Assembly (NCBI GenBank): GCA_024275575.1
Contig: JAJRYV010000117.1
Span: 62,001 to 126,000 of the forward strand
Direction: 5' to 3'
Source: a bacterium
Lineage (GTDB): Bacteria; Zhuqueibacterota; Zhuqueibacteria; Zhuqueibacterales; Geothermadaptataceae
Length of the DNA stretch: 64,000 nt
Position 1 is the first letter of the stretch. The number at the start of each line of letters is the position of its first letter. The translations under genes were made by a program, and so were the position numbers. The notes under the pieces are model-generated. The model saw only the letters and a list, made by a program, of their open reading frames with translations. It did not search any database and was not told where the DNA came from. Below, piece by piece: positions 8,352 to 16,424 of the stretch.

Positions 8352-8768
8352 TTATGATTTACCATGCACACAGGGCCCCAATTGCCCGTCAATCTTTTGG
8401 ATATGATTGACAAGCCATTCAGTCAGTACTTTATACATGCGTCTGGCGATCTCATCTGCTCCGCCTCCCTGGCGATATTCCTGCTGAAATCTCTCAAAAG
8501 TTTCGATAAAGACAGCATGGGCGGATTTATTCGCTTCTGCCGCCGGGCATTCATACTGTTCCATACATTGTTCCTCGCGGCCAAAATGCCACAAGGTATA
8601 GTATTTCAAAAGGTTCAGTATCTTTTGAAAGGTCTTGGCGGTCATGCCCTGTTCAATGCCGTCTGCGAGCTCATTGATGATGTCAATAAGGTACTTGTGC
8701 TGAACATCAACCGCTCGATTTCCCGTTTCTATCGATTTATCCCATTTGATTCTAAGAGAACCACTCAT
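8352..8768 (-). CDS. Bacteriohemerythrin-like protein with one ligand substituted
   Basis: A 138-residue hemerythrin-fold protein, normally a four-helix bundle binding a di-iron centre that carries O2 or senses redox state. The expected ligand pattern is H, HxxxE, HxxxH, HxxxxD. Here His24, His61, Glu65, His84, His122 and Asp127 are present, but the first residue of the HxxxH motif is Asn80 (NKSAH), encoded AAT, one base from CAT. Such a site could bind iron weakly or react differently. Start is supported by AAGGA 9 nt upstream. It lies between the Roadblock gene and the GHKL ATPase, all on one strand. The family call is secure; oxygen binding is doubtful. Confidence 0.85.
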   Translation of the reverse strand: MSGSLRIKWDKSIETGNRAVDVQHKYLIDIINELADGIEQGMTAKTFQKILNLLKYYTLWHFGREEQCMEQYECPAAEANKSAHAVFIETFERFQQEYRQGGGADEIARRMYKVLTEWLVNHIQKIDGQLGPCVHGKS

Positions 8769-8811
8769 AATTTTATTCCTTAAAGATTTAATAATTCACA
8801 TAGAGTTTTTT

Positions 8812-9183
8812 TTACAGGAATTTTTGTAAATCCTGAACAGTGCGTTTCAATTCCAGAAAGAGCAATCCTAATTTCGCCTTTTCCGAGGTTATGGTAATTA
8901 AAACCGCATCGTTGCCAATGTTCATCAAAACAATATAACCATTCGCACCTTTCACGAGCACCTGCAAAACCTCACCGCGTTCGAGCTCTTCAGCGCTTCT
9001 TTCACCTAATGCGATTAATGCCGCACACATTGCACCAATACGATCTTCCTCAATATCTGCCGGTAAAAGTCCCGCCATCAGCAGGCCGTCCGTGCTGACT
9101 ACGGCTACTCCTTCGACTTCAGGGGTGTTAGATTGAAAGCTTCTTAAGGTTGTTTGCAGGCGTTGTGATGTTGATTGAGCCAT
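8812..9183 (-). CDS. Roadblock/LC7 domain protein (MglB-like)
   Basis: A 123-residue single-domain Roadblock/LC7 protein. The pattern is typical: helix ending SNTPEVEGVAVVSTDGLLMAG, a central helix with MCAALIALGERSAEEL, then VLVKGANGYIVLMNIG and DAVLITITS, then an amphipathic C-terminal helix. Such proteins dimerise and act as GTPase-activating partners (MglB) or scaffolds for small Ras-like GTPases. No MglA-like GTPase is encoded in the window, so its partner must lie elsewhere or it works alone. A clear GGAG sits 8 nt before the ATG. It is followed 43 nt later by the hemerythrin-like gene, suggesting co-expression. Confidence 0.85.
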   Translation of the reverse strand: MAQSTSQRLQTTLRSFQSNTPEVEGVAVVSTDGLLMAGLLPADIEEDRIGAMCAALIALGERSAEELERGEVLQVLVKGANGYIVLMNIGNDAVLITITSEKAKLGLLFLELKRTVQDLQKFL

Positions 9184-9326
9184 TTAATTTCTCCTTTTCA
9201 AGGTTTTGATAATTTATTTAGAGTCCTTTCGAACGAGCATCATTCCGTCTTGTTTTTAAATATTTTATGCAGTTTTTCTCTGCGCCACTGCGTCTCCGCG
9301 AGAATAATAAAGGTCATGTTGAAGTT

Positions 9327-10499
9327 TCAGTCTTTAATCACTTTTTTAATCTGTTTTTTTATGTTCCGCCATTTTGCCTGTGCTGCAAAATGCGTTGCCG
9401 CTGCTTTGGAAAATGCGATTTCGAGAATAAACGTATCCCGTGTTTGATCGGTCCAGCGGAATTTGTAATCTTCCAACCCGCGCAGAAAATCATATTCATG
9501 TGCGCCTTCATCGAAGCTGGCTTCGATGGCTTTGCCCATGACCACCATACCGATGCTCTTCTTTTCCATTTCCGGTTCCATGCCGGCCTGGTAGTAATAA
9601 ACATGGCCGCCATAGGAAAAACAGTAAAGCGTCGCCACCGGTTGCTTATCAACTTCCAAAATAAAAAAACGCAAATAACCGCTTTGCAGGAGAACAGGGG
9701 CAATGTGCCGGTGAAATTTTTCTCGCTGCGGGTCGTCAAATTTGCTTGCTCCCTCGCGTGTCGCCCAGCGCTTGCGGTGCAGATCATAAAGTATGGTTAC
9801 CGCCTGCTCCGCCTCAGCCAGCGTTTCGGTCAGACGAAAATTCACACCGTGGTTTTTTTGCAAATTGCGCGTACGGCGGCGTATGTTGTAGCGCATGTTC
9901 TTTGAAAGGGAATTGATAAAACTGTCGTAATCTCCTTGCAGTGGGATGAATGGGCAGGTTTTCCAGTCGCGTTTTTCAGCATAAATCGTTTTTTGTGCGG
10001 CCCATTTTTGCAGAACTGGCACAAGAAACGAATCATCGCGCAAATCACTGAAGTGCAGGCCATGCGTCCCGGACTGCTGCAGTGATTCGAGCGCTATATC
10101 AACGATCTGTGGATCATGGTCTGCGAGGATGAGTGCATCAAGATATTCCGACGACTCATGACCGGAGCCGATGAAATAAAACAGGTGCAGCTTCCTTCGG
10201 AAAATACTTCGAACGGCAGCTTTGTATAAGGGTAAAATCGCCTGTATCTTACCGCTCACATCACGGATGACGATAATATGCAGTATTTTTTTCACCCCAA
10301 TAGTTTGGTAAAATTCCCACCAGTGGAATTGCCATTCCCAGGTCAGGAAAAAACTTTTTTTTGCGCTTTGTGCAAGCAGAGCATTCCATTCGTTTTTGAG
10401 CCGACGGAAAGCGGAAACCTCGCTAATTATTTCGATTTTTAGCTCAATTACGGGGGTGGGCACAACCGAAGTACATTCCGTCAAAACATCTGGCCTCAA
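9327..10499 (-). CDS. CelD/BcsL-family GNAT acyltransferase
   Basis: A 390-residue protein of the CelD/BcsL (Acetyltransf_6, FemAB-like) family common in exopolysaccharide loci. Visible marks are FFLTWEWQFHWWEFY near residue 50, SKNMRYNIRRRTRNLQK near 200, and the C-terminal GNAT half with VYYYQAGMEPEMEKKSIG and YDFLRGLEDYKFRW. The family transfers acyl or aminoacyl groups, probably onto polysaccharide or its lipid-linked precursor. The start appears to be TTG, overlapping the TGA stop of the deacetylase gene as TTGA, so it is translationally coupled to it. A deacetylase feeding an N-acyltransferase would fit re-acylation of an amino sugar; this is inference. Confidence 0.8.
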   Translation of the reverse strand: MRPDVLTECTSVVPTPVIELKIEIISEVSAFRRLKNEWNALLAQSAKKSFFLTWEWQFHWWEFYQTIGVKKILHIIVIRDVSGKIQAILPLYKAAVRSIFRRKLHLFYFIGSGHESSEYLDALILADHDPQIVDIALESLQQSGTHGLHFSDLRDDSFLVPVLQKWAAQKTIYAEKRDWKTCPFIPLQGDYDSFINSLSKNMRYNIRRRTRNLQKNHGVNFRLTETLAEAEQAVTILYDLHRKRWATREGASKFDDPQREKFHRHIAPVLLQSGYLRFFILEVDKQPVATLYCFSYGGHVYYYQAGMEPEMEKKSIGMVVMGKAIEASFDEGAHEYDFLRGLEDYKFRWTDQTRDTFILEIAFSKAAATHFAAQAKWRNIKKQIKKVIKD

Positions 10500-11533
10500 T
10501 TTAAAATCCGTTTAATTTTCCCCCAGACTCCGGTGATTTTTGACAGAAAAAACGGAAAGTTTGGCGAGCGTACGATATTGACCCTTTTCAAAGCGAAGAC
10601 ATCATCCCCGACGCGATTAAGGCCGTCAATTTGTGAAAATGCTGCGGCGTATCCGGTTTCCTGCAGAATGTTTTTATCCCGGCGGGAAAAATCTTTTTCA
10701 GTCCCGTTGGGATAGCTGAACAGGGTGCAGGGGCGGTTGAGCTGCGCTTCGAGTGCGATCTTTGCGTTGAGCAGTTCGGCCTTTACGTCATCGTGGGAAA
10801 GGGTCGATAAAATGGAATGGCTGCAGGTATGCGAGCCGATTTCGATAAGCCCGGACCCTGCCATTTGACTGATCTCATCCCATTGTAAAAACGCGTAGCG
10901 TTCGTCCATTTCATCGAGAAAATTGCGCACGCCATCGATTTGCTTTTCGAGCATCATGATATGCCGCTCACGTTCGGAGCGGCTTTTACTTTTGAGCAAT
11001 TTACGAATGCGATCTGATGACTTGATTTTATTCTCCGGCGTTGAAATGTCGAAAGTGCCTTCAGCGTCATCGATCGGCAGGCGCAACCGGCGAATGGTGG
11101 CGCTGTAAATGATCGAATCGATACGCTCTGTCCACAATTTCGCGCCTTTTGTCCCGATAAAATCCGTTGTTACAAAAATCGTTGCCGGGATGCCGTATTT
11201 TTGCAGCACCGGAAAAGCCACTTTAAAATTATTGTGGAAACCATCATCGAAAGTGACGGCAACAACATTTTCCAGCAGCATTTTTTCACCTTTGATCATT
11301 TGGACCAATTCGCAGAGATGCACCGGGCGATATTTCTTTTTCAACCAGTGCATCTGTTTTTCAAACATCTCTTTGGAAACACAGTTGCGGTTTACATAAT
11401 TTTCCGAACCGGTTTCAAGAACCCCATGATAGGTCAGGACGAGCGCTTTTTTTGAGTTTAACCGGCGCATCAACTCAAATAAACCCGTGATCTGCATCGA
11501 ACCGTAAAAAATGGATTTCAACAGCTTTGACAT
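10496..11533 (-). CDS. NodB-type polysaccharide deacetylase
   Basis: A 345-residue carbohydrate esterase family 4 protein. The NodB core is clear: ALVLTYHGVL, then AVTFDDGFHNN holding the catalytic/metal Asp pair, and EIGSHTCSHSILSTLS holding the metal-binding HxxxH. It removes acetyl groups from N-acetyl-hexosamine in a polysaccharide or precursor. The ORF track starts at 11575, but the ATG at 11533 (MSKLLKSIF) has GAGAG about 9 nt upstream and no extra N-terminal tail, so it is preferred. No strong signal peptide is seen; action may be cytoplasmic or membrane-peripheral. It overlaps the CelD-like gene by 4 nt. Confidence 0.87.
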   Translation of the reverse strand: MSKLLKSIFYGSMQITGLFELMRRLNSKKALVLTYHGVLETGSENYVNRNCVSKEMFEKQMHWLKKKYRPVHLCELVQMIKGEKMLLENVVAVTFDDGFHNNFKVAFPVLQKYGIPATIFVTTDFIGTKGAKLWTERIDSIIYSATIRRLRLPIDDAEGTFDISTPENKIKSSDRIRKLLKSKSRSERERHIMMLEKQIDGVRNFLDEMDERYAFLQWDEISQMAGSGLIEIGSHTCSHSILSTLSHDDVKAELLNAKIALEAQLNRPCTLFSYPNGTEKDFSRRDKNILQETGYAAAFSQIDGLNRVGDDVFALKRVNIVRSPNFPFFLSKITGVWGKIKRILN

Positions 11534-11760
11534 GGTTGGTGTTTCTCTCAAATTAGGATAAAAAAAATTACACATTAACGACAGATCATCGCCAAATTAA
11601 AACTGATACATTATCCATCCATGGTCTGTTCGAGGCAATCTTTTCTGAAAAAACGCATTTCTCCCTGCTTGCCATGAAAAAGGAGATGATTGAATTTACT
11701 AACCCGGGGAAAGGGGTGCCGCATGCTCTGCTCAGGCGAAATAATTGCTTGATTTATACC

Positions 11761-13128
11761 TTACAAGTGAACTGATTGCGGAGCTCGAATCCCTGGTTGC
11801 ACCGGTGTATTAACCGGTTTTTTTATCTGTTCTTCAATGATGTCGGCGTAGAGCGATTCACCGACAAGTTCCGCATTCGGAAAGCGTCTGTCGAGATTGT
11901 AGAGCAGGCAGCTAAAAGCAACAAACCAGTAAATCGTGTCCAGGTCCTGATAGTTGTGTGTATAGATGCCGGCCGTGATCCCGAGCATGCCGATTTCCAG
12001 GCCCAGGGCATAGAGTTGCAGATAGGTCGGCGGCCGGTCGTTTGATATTTTCGAGCGCACTTTACGGAAAAACCACCAGGTTGTCATCGCCATGGTCAAC
12101 CAGATGATGATACCCGGAAACCCTTGCTCGGCCGTAATTTTGAGATAGGTATTGTGTGCGTCCCGCACACCGGTGACGGCGAGTTCCTCTTCCGGCACGT
12201 AATCGACGGACATCGAGGAGTAATGGCCTTTGCCGATACCGAGGGGATAATCGGCGATCATTCTCAGGCTGGCATCATTGATGACACCGCGCGAGGCGGC
12301 ACTGCCTTCAGATTGCGGATCGAGGATGGTGGCCATATTGGTCCAGTAATCCGGCGGCGTCAACACAAAGACGAAAATAATGCCGCCGAAGGCAAAGGGC
12401 AGAATACTCTTTCGGCGAATACGATTCGGTGTAAAAATAAAGAAAAATGTGAAAGATGTCACTAACCCGACGAAAGTGGAGCGCATGCCCTCGTTAGTGA
12501 TCGGAAGAAAATCCAGAATAAAGGGAATGATGCCGTAAGCCATGATTTTTTCATATTTGCTGCCGTAAAGCGCGAAGAGAATGAGCATGGGGAAAAACAT
12601 GATCAGGTGCGTGCCGGTGCCGCCGGTAGCGATACCCATTTCTTCCTCGTTGATCCAGCCCCATTCGCCGCCCCAGCGCGCCATGAATGAGGTATAAAAA
12701 CAGGAAATCAAAATCACCCAGATGAGTGTTTTCATCTCTTTTTCAGTGCGTACGATTTTAAACATCAAATAACTGAAAAGTACAATTTTCAGAAAATCGA
12801 TCGTTTCGAGGAAGGCATAACCTTTGTCGATAGTTGCCCAGATGCAGGTGATAAAACCCCAGCCAAGAAAGAGAAATAACCATTTCAACGGCACTTCCAC
12901 ACGGTTTTCATCCTCACCGGTAAATTGATTGATATTGATCAGGTAAGAGATGATGAGCACGATGCTGAGTACGAACTGGAAACGAATATCTTCCAGTCCA
13001 CCGCCGAGCTGGCGTGGGTTCATGTGGAAAACAATGATATTGGCGAGCACCCCGATAAACGGCCGGCGCAGCATCCAGCCGCACGCGACGATAAGGATGA
13101 TGTATGCAAGTATTTCTCGTAAAAACAA
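11761..13128 (-). CDS. O-antigen ligase/polymerase-like membrane protein
   Basis: A 455-residue polytopic membrane protein with about 10-12 hydrophobic segments. The opening MFLREILAYIILIVACGWMLRRPF and IVFHMNPRQLGGG resemble the putative O-glycosylation ligases linked to exosortase-type loci. The periplasmic loop before VRDAHNTYLKITAEQGFPGIIIW carries the conserved Wzy_C His (H-N-x-Y). It should polymerise repeat units or ligate glycan to an acceptor on the outer face of the inner membrane. Start is a TTG with AGGGAAAG just upstream. It sits between the flippase and the deacetylase genes. Whether it is a polymerase or a ligase cannot be decided from sequence. Confidence 0.82.
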   Translation of the reverse strand: MFLREILAYIILIVACGWMLRRPFIGVLANIIVFHMNPRQLGGGLEDIRFQFVLSIVLIISYLININQFTGEDENRVEVPLKWLFLFLGWGFITCIWATIDKGYAFLETIDFLKIVLFSYLMFKIVRTEKEMKTLIWVILISCFYTSFMARWGGEWGWINEEEMGIATGGTGTHLIMFFPMLILFALYGSKYEKIMAYGIIPFILDFLPITNEGMRSTFVGLVTSFTFFFIFTPNRIRRKSILPFAFGGIIFVFVLTPPDYWTNMATILDPQSEGSAASRGVINDASLRMIADYPLGIGKGHYSSMSVDYVPEEELAVTGVRDAHNTYLKITAEQGFPGIIIWLTMAMTTWWFFRKVRSKISNDRPPTYLQLYALGLEIGMLGITAGIYTHNYQDLDTIYWFVAFSCLLYNLDRRFPNAELVGESLYADIIEEQIKKPVNTPVQPGIRAPQSVHL

Positions 13129-13321
13129 CTTTCCCTGTCTCCATTTTTAGAACTTCTTTGCTGGTGCAATAAAAAATTGCTGCCGCAGCGTCCTGCTCAA
13201 AACGAGGTATCACAAAAACCGACCTTCCCGGTCTTTGGGATTTCCAGCGATACCATTACCGCGAAGCGGTAGTTTTATGCAAAATTGAACCTGGTTTTAT
13301 TAGTAATACCTGCAAACACCT
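13129..13321. repeat. Intergenic region with palindrome TACCGC-GAA-GCGGTA
   Basis: The 193-bp gap between the flippase and polymerase genes holds a perfect 6-bp stem with GAA loop at about 13255-13270, beside lower-quality inverted segments (GACCTTCCCGGTC, a 5-bp-arm stem). No T-tract follows on the minus strand. It is probably another extragenic palindrome rather than a terminator. Confidence 0.4.
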
Positions 13322-14866
13322 TCAGACTGCGTTCTTTTTTTCTGAAAAAGAGAAAAACCGTGCTTTTGCTTTTCGTGCTTTTTTGCGGATTTTTTTCATC
13401 ATTTTTTGCGAATCACCACCGAGCTCCTTCAGTAGGTCTTGCACGAGCTGAAAACGAAAAAGAAAATGTGAGGCAAAATACACAGCCATGCCCAGCAACG
13501 TTAAAATGATCAGCATGGCCAGATTCGGGAGCGGGTGAGCGGTCTCAAAGGAAAACCTGGCAGCCAGCATTGCTGCAAGCATGCTGAGGCTGGCTACCGT
13601 CGCCGGCAACAAAGGTTCGAGGCAATCGAGCCAACTGATTTCAGATTTTTTTGTTATAATGGCGATCATCACCAGCATGACGATGAAAGAAACGATGAGC
13701 ACCGCGGCTGCAACACCGGCAAGGCCGAATTGCACACCGAAATAGGCTGCCACGCCGATGAGCACGAGCTCAATTCCACGACGAAAGGCAGTATATTTCA
13801 CAAAGCCGGTGGCCGTAAGCACAGAGTTGATGAATGGATCGATGGAGAGCAAAATACCGGCGGCACACATGATTTGCAGCGGTACGATGGTTTCCAGCCA
13901 CTGATCGCCGAGCAATACCGGCACGAGATACGGCGCCACCACCGCCATGCCGCTGAGGATGGGAAAACTCACCAAGCTGACGACGAGTACCACTTTGCGG
14001 AAGGCGGAACGCACCCGCTGCGGTTCATCCTGAATTCGTGCGACAGCGGCAAAAACCACGCTGTTCATGCCTTTTGTTAAATGTTTCTGCGGTAGACGCA
14101 TGAGACCGAAAGCTTTTTCGTAAATACCCAGGGCGCCGCCGCCGAGTACTTTTAAAACCATAAAATTTGCCGCATTGTCTGCCCCATAACGGAAGAGATT
14201 GCGCAGAAAAACCATGATGCCGAACTGAAAAAGCTCATTGGCGGCTTCTTTGTCGAGTTTTATTTTCGGCACCCATTTCATCATCATCGCGGCCCAGACG
14301 CCGACGATAGCAATACCGATGATTTTGCTGTAAATCAGGCTCCAGAAGCCATAACCCGCGAAAGCCATGGCGATAGCGATGATGCTTTCGATGATCCGTT
14401 CGGTCATCATGATAATGGAACGGTTTTTAAAATCGAGATTGCGCTGCATCATCGCCAGCGGAGTGGTAGAGAAACACTCCAGCACCATATAAAACGAGAT
14501 AACCGGCAGCGAAGCGACGAGACCGGTATAATCGACACCGTCAAAAAATGCTGCAATGGCTTTGGTGCCGATTAATATGATGATCCATAGTGTAATTTTG
14601 AATGCCATATCCATAGTAAACAATGTATTGATATGCACTTCCGTCACTTCGGCATTGCGCTGAATCAATCCCATATTGAAGCCGAATTCGCCGAATTTTG
14701 TAGCGAAACCGATGACCAGCCAGCCGGTTGCCGCCATGCCGAAATCTTCCGGCGTCAGCAGCCGGGCGAGAAAAATGATATTGATGAAATGCAATCCGAT
14801 GCCCGCGAAACGGGCGCCGCTGTTATATAAAATGCCGATTTTGGCTTTGCTTCCAAGATTTTTCAT
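13322..14866 (-). CDS. Wzx-type polysaccharide flippase (PST/MOP superfamily)
   Basis: A 514-residue membrane protein with about 12-14 transmembrane segments. It opens GILYNSGARFAGIGLHFINI and continues IIFLARLLTPEDFGMAATGW, the characteristic N-terminus of polysaccharide transporters (Polysacc_synt/PST family). It should flip undecaprenyl-linked repeat units across the cytoplasmic membrane. A basic, Lys-rich cytoplasmic tail (KKIRKKARKAKARF) ends the protein. ATG start, no strong ribosome site visible. It precedes the polymerase-like gene, giving a complete flip-and-polymerise pair for this locus. Confidence 0.88.
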   Translation of the reverse strand: MKNLGSKAKIGILYNSGARFAGIGLHFINIIFLARLLTPEDFGMAATGWLVIGFATKFGEFGFNMGLIQRNAEVTEVHINTLFTMDMAFKITLWIIILIGTKAIAAFFDGVDYTGLVASLPVISFYMVLECFSTTPLAMMQRNLDFKNRSIIMMTERIIESIIAIAMAFAGYGFWSLIYSKIIGIAIVGVWAAMMMKWVPKIKLDKEAANELFQFGIMVFLRNLFRYGADNAANFMVLKVLGGGALGIYEKAFGLMRLPQKHLTKGMNSVVFAAVARIQDEPQRVRSAFRKVVLVVSLVSFPILSGMAVVAPYLVPVLLGDQWLETIVPLQIMCAAGILLSIDPFINSVLTATGFVKYTAFRRGIELVLIGVAAYFGVQFGLAGVAAAVLIVSFIVMLVMIAIITKKSEISWLDCLEPLLPATVASLSMLAAMLAARFSFETAHPLPNLAMLIILTLLGMAVYFASHFLFRFQLVQDLLKELGGDSQKMMKKIRKKARKAKARFFSFSEKKNAV

Positions 14867-15059
14867 TAATGTGATTTAAAGTTAGAAGTTGAAAACTGGA
14901 ACGATTGTACTATTTTGTTAAACCGAATGATTTACGAATTTTTGAATCTGTCATGGTATATATGATTTCATTTTCAATAGCGAACTGCAGGTGATTTGAG
15001 CCACGGATATTCACAGATAAAATACTAATTTTGAAGTTTAACGATTGAATCAATAAGGA

Positions 15060-16424
15060 CTAAACAAGTTTTATCATTTGCTCACGGATTGCCGGTATTA
15101 TTGTTTTTTCCAACCCGGCAACTGTATCTTCAATTGAAGCACTTGTCTCCAGTATTTGAAAGTGAAAGCTTTCCGCGATCTCTTTATAGACCTGCTGCGA
15201 ATGCTCTAATTGTGCATGCGATAGCTGCGATTTGCGGGAAAATATAATTTCCGGCTCACACTGCAGCAGCACGCCAATATCGGGGCGCGGGTATTTTTTG
15301 CAAATTCTTTTTCGGATGCCCTGTTGGTAATCCATCGGCCGGTTTTTGTAGCCGGTTAAAATATCATAAATATAGCGATCGGCCAGTACGATCTGACCGC
15401 GCCGCAGCGCCGGCAGAACGCGCACAATCCAGCGGGTTTTCATCTCCATGAGGAGAAAAAAATAATAAACAGCGCAGCGAAAATTAAACTTCCATTTTTG
15501 CAAACCTTTGAGCCGACAGGGTTTATCTTTTCGTTTACCTGCATAAAAATCTTTGTAATCCGAACGATATGGGCTGGGGTTGAGCCAGAAAAATATCTTT
15601 CGCAATTTCAAAATGCTGCCGCCCCAGGGCCCCATATAAGCAACCTTTGTCGACAACCCTTGTTGCTTTAACTTTTGCCGCAGCGCTGCGATAATACTGC
15701 TTTTCCCGGCGCCGTCCGGCCCGATAAACGCGATAATCAATCCGCGTTTTTTGCCCCAAAACCGGGTTTTTAAAAGGCGAAATCTGAGCCGCAACAAGCG
15801 CAGCAGATTAACCGGTTGACGGCGTAAAATTTTGCGTACCTGCTTTCGCCATTGCCGGACGATCGCCGGATCGTCGCAGGCGGCTGCAAAATCCGGTATA
15901 ATTTGCCGGTAAACCGAGAGCAGTCCGAATTTTTCAAGGCGACTCTCAATGCGGCTTTCGTCGCATTTTTTCTGCTGTAATTGCAGCAAAACCACACGAT
16001 GTTTTTGCTGGATTTCGTTTTTGGCGAGAATATTATGCAGCAGTAGTGCTAAAAAATAATCTTCTCCGGACAGGAAGAAATAACCACCGCGCTGCACCCG
16101 GTTTTGCAGCAGGTTTTTCACATCGAGAAATTCCAGGCAGCGGAAGATCATTTTTTCGTGCACATCGAGCAGCGCCGGGCGTTTCCCGTGATAGTATAAA
16201 AACACTTTTTTGCCAGGGTTTAAATAGCCATCGCGAATCTGGGAAAAACCGTGTTCACGGGCTACTGCGGCAAATGATCGGCAGAATGCCGGATCGATGA
16301 GCAGATCGAGTTCAGCAAGTGGTTTTTCGGCAAGCGGGTCATCGCGAATAATGGCGTAGGCAATACCGGCGTTGTGGAGTCGATCGAGCAATTTGAGATA
16401 AATACTGTTGGGATGCGCACTCAT
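15060..16424 (-). CDS. Nucleotidyltransferase-like/thymidylate-kinase-like fusion
   Basis: A 454-residue two-part protein. Residues 1-200 resemble nucleotidyltransferase-fold proteins of sugar loci (AYAIIRDDPLAEKPLAELDLLIDP, with a DxD-like LDLLID), followed by a helical section. Residues from about 230 form a P-loop kinase: LIIAFIGPDGAGKSSIIAAL (Walker A), a DRYIYDILTGYKNRP segment like the DRY/F motif of thymidylate kinases, and PRPDIGVLLQCEPEIIFSRK matching the TMK lid region. It probably phosphorylates a small molecule or sugar rather than dTMP. ATG start overlaps the previous stop as ATGA. The fusion recurs in polysaccharide loci, but its substrate is unknown to me. Confidence 0.72.
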   Translation of the reverse strand: MSAHPNSIYLKLLDRLHNAGIAYAIIRDDPLAEKPLAELDLLIDPAFCRSFAAVAREHGFSQIRDGYLNPGKKVFLYYHGKRPALLDVHEKMIFRCLEFLDVKNLLQNRVQRGGYFFLSGEDYFLALLLHNILAKNEIQQKHRVVLLQLQQKKCDESRIESRLEKFGLLSVYRQIIPDFAAACDDPAIVRQWRKQVRKILRRQPVNLLRLLRLRFRLLKTRFWGKKRGLIIAFIGPDGAGKSSIIAALRQKLKQQGLSTKVAYMGPWGGSILKLRKIFFWLNPSPYRSDYKDFYAGKRKDKPCRLKGLQKWKFNFRCAVYYFFLLMEMKTRWIVRVLPALRRGQIVLADRYIYDILTGYKNRPMDYQQGIRKRICKKYPRPDIGVLLQCEPEIIFSRKSQLSHAQLEHSQQVYKEIAESFHFQILETSASIEDTVAGLEKTIIPAIREQMIKLV

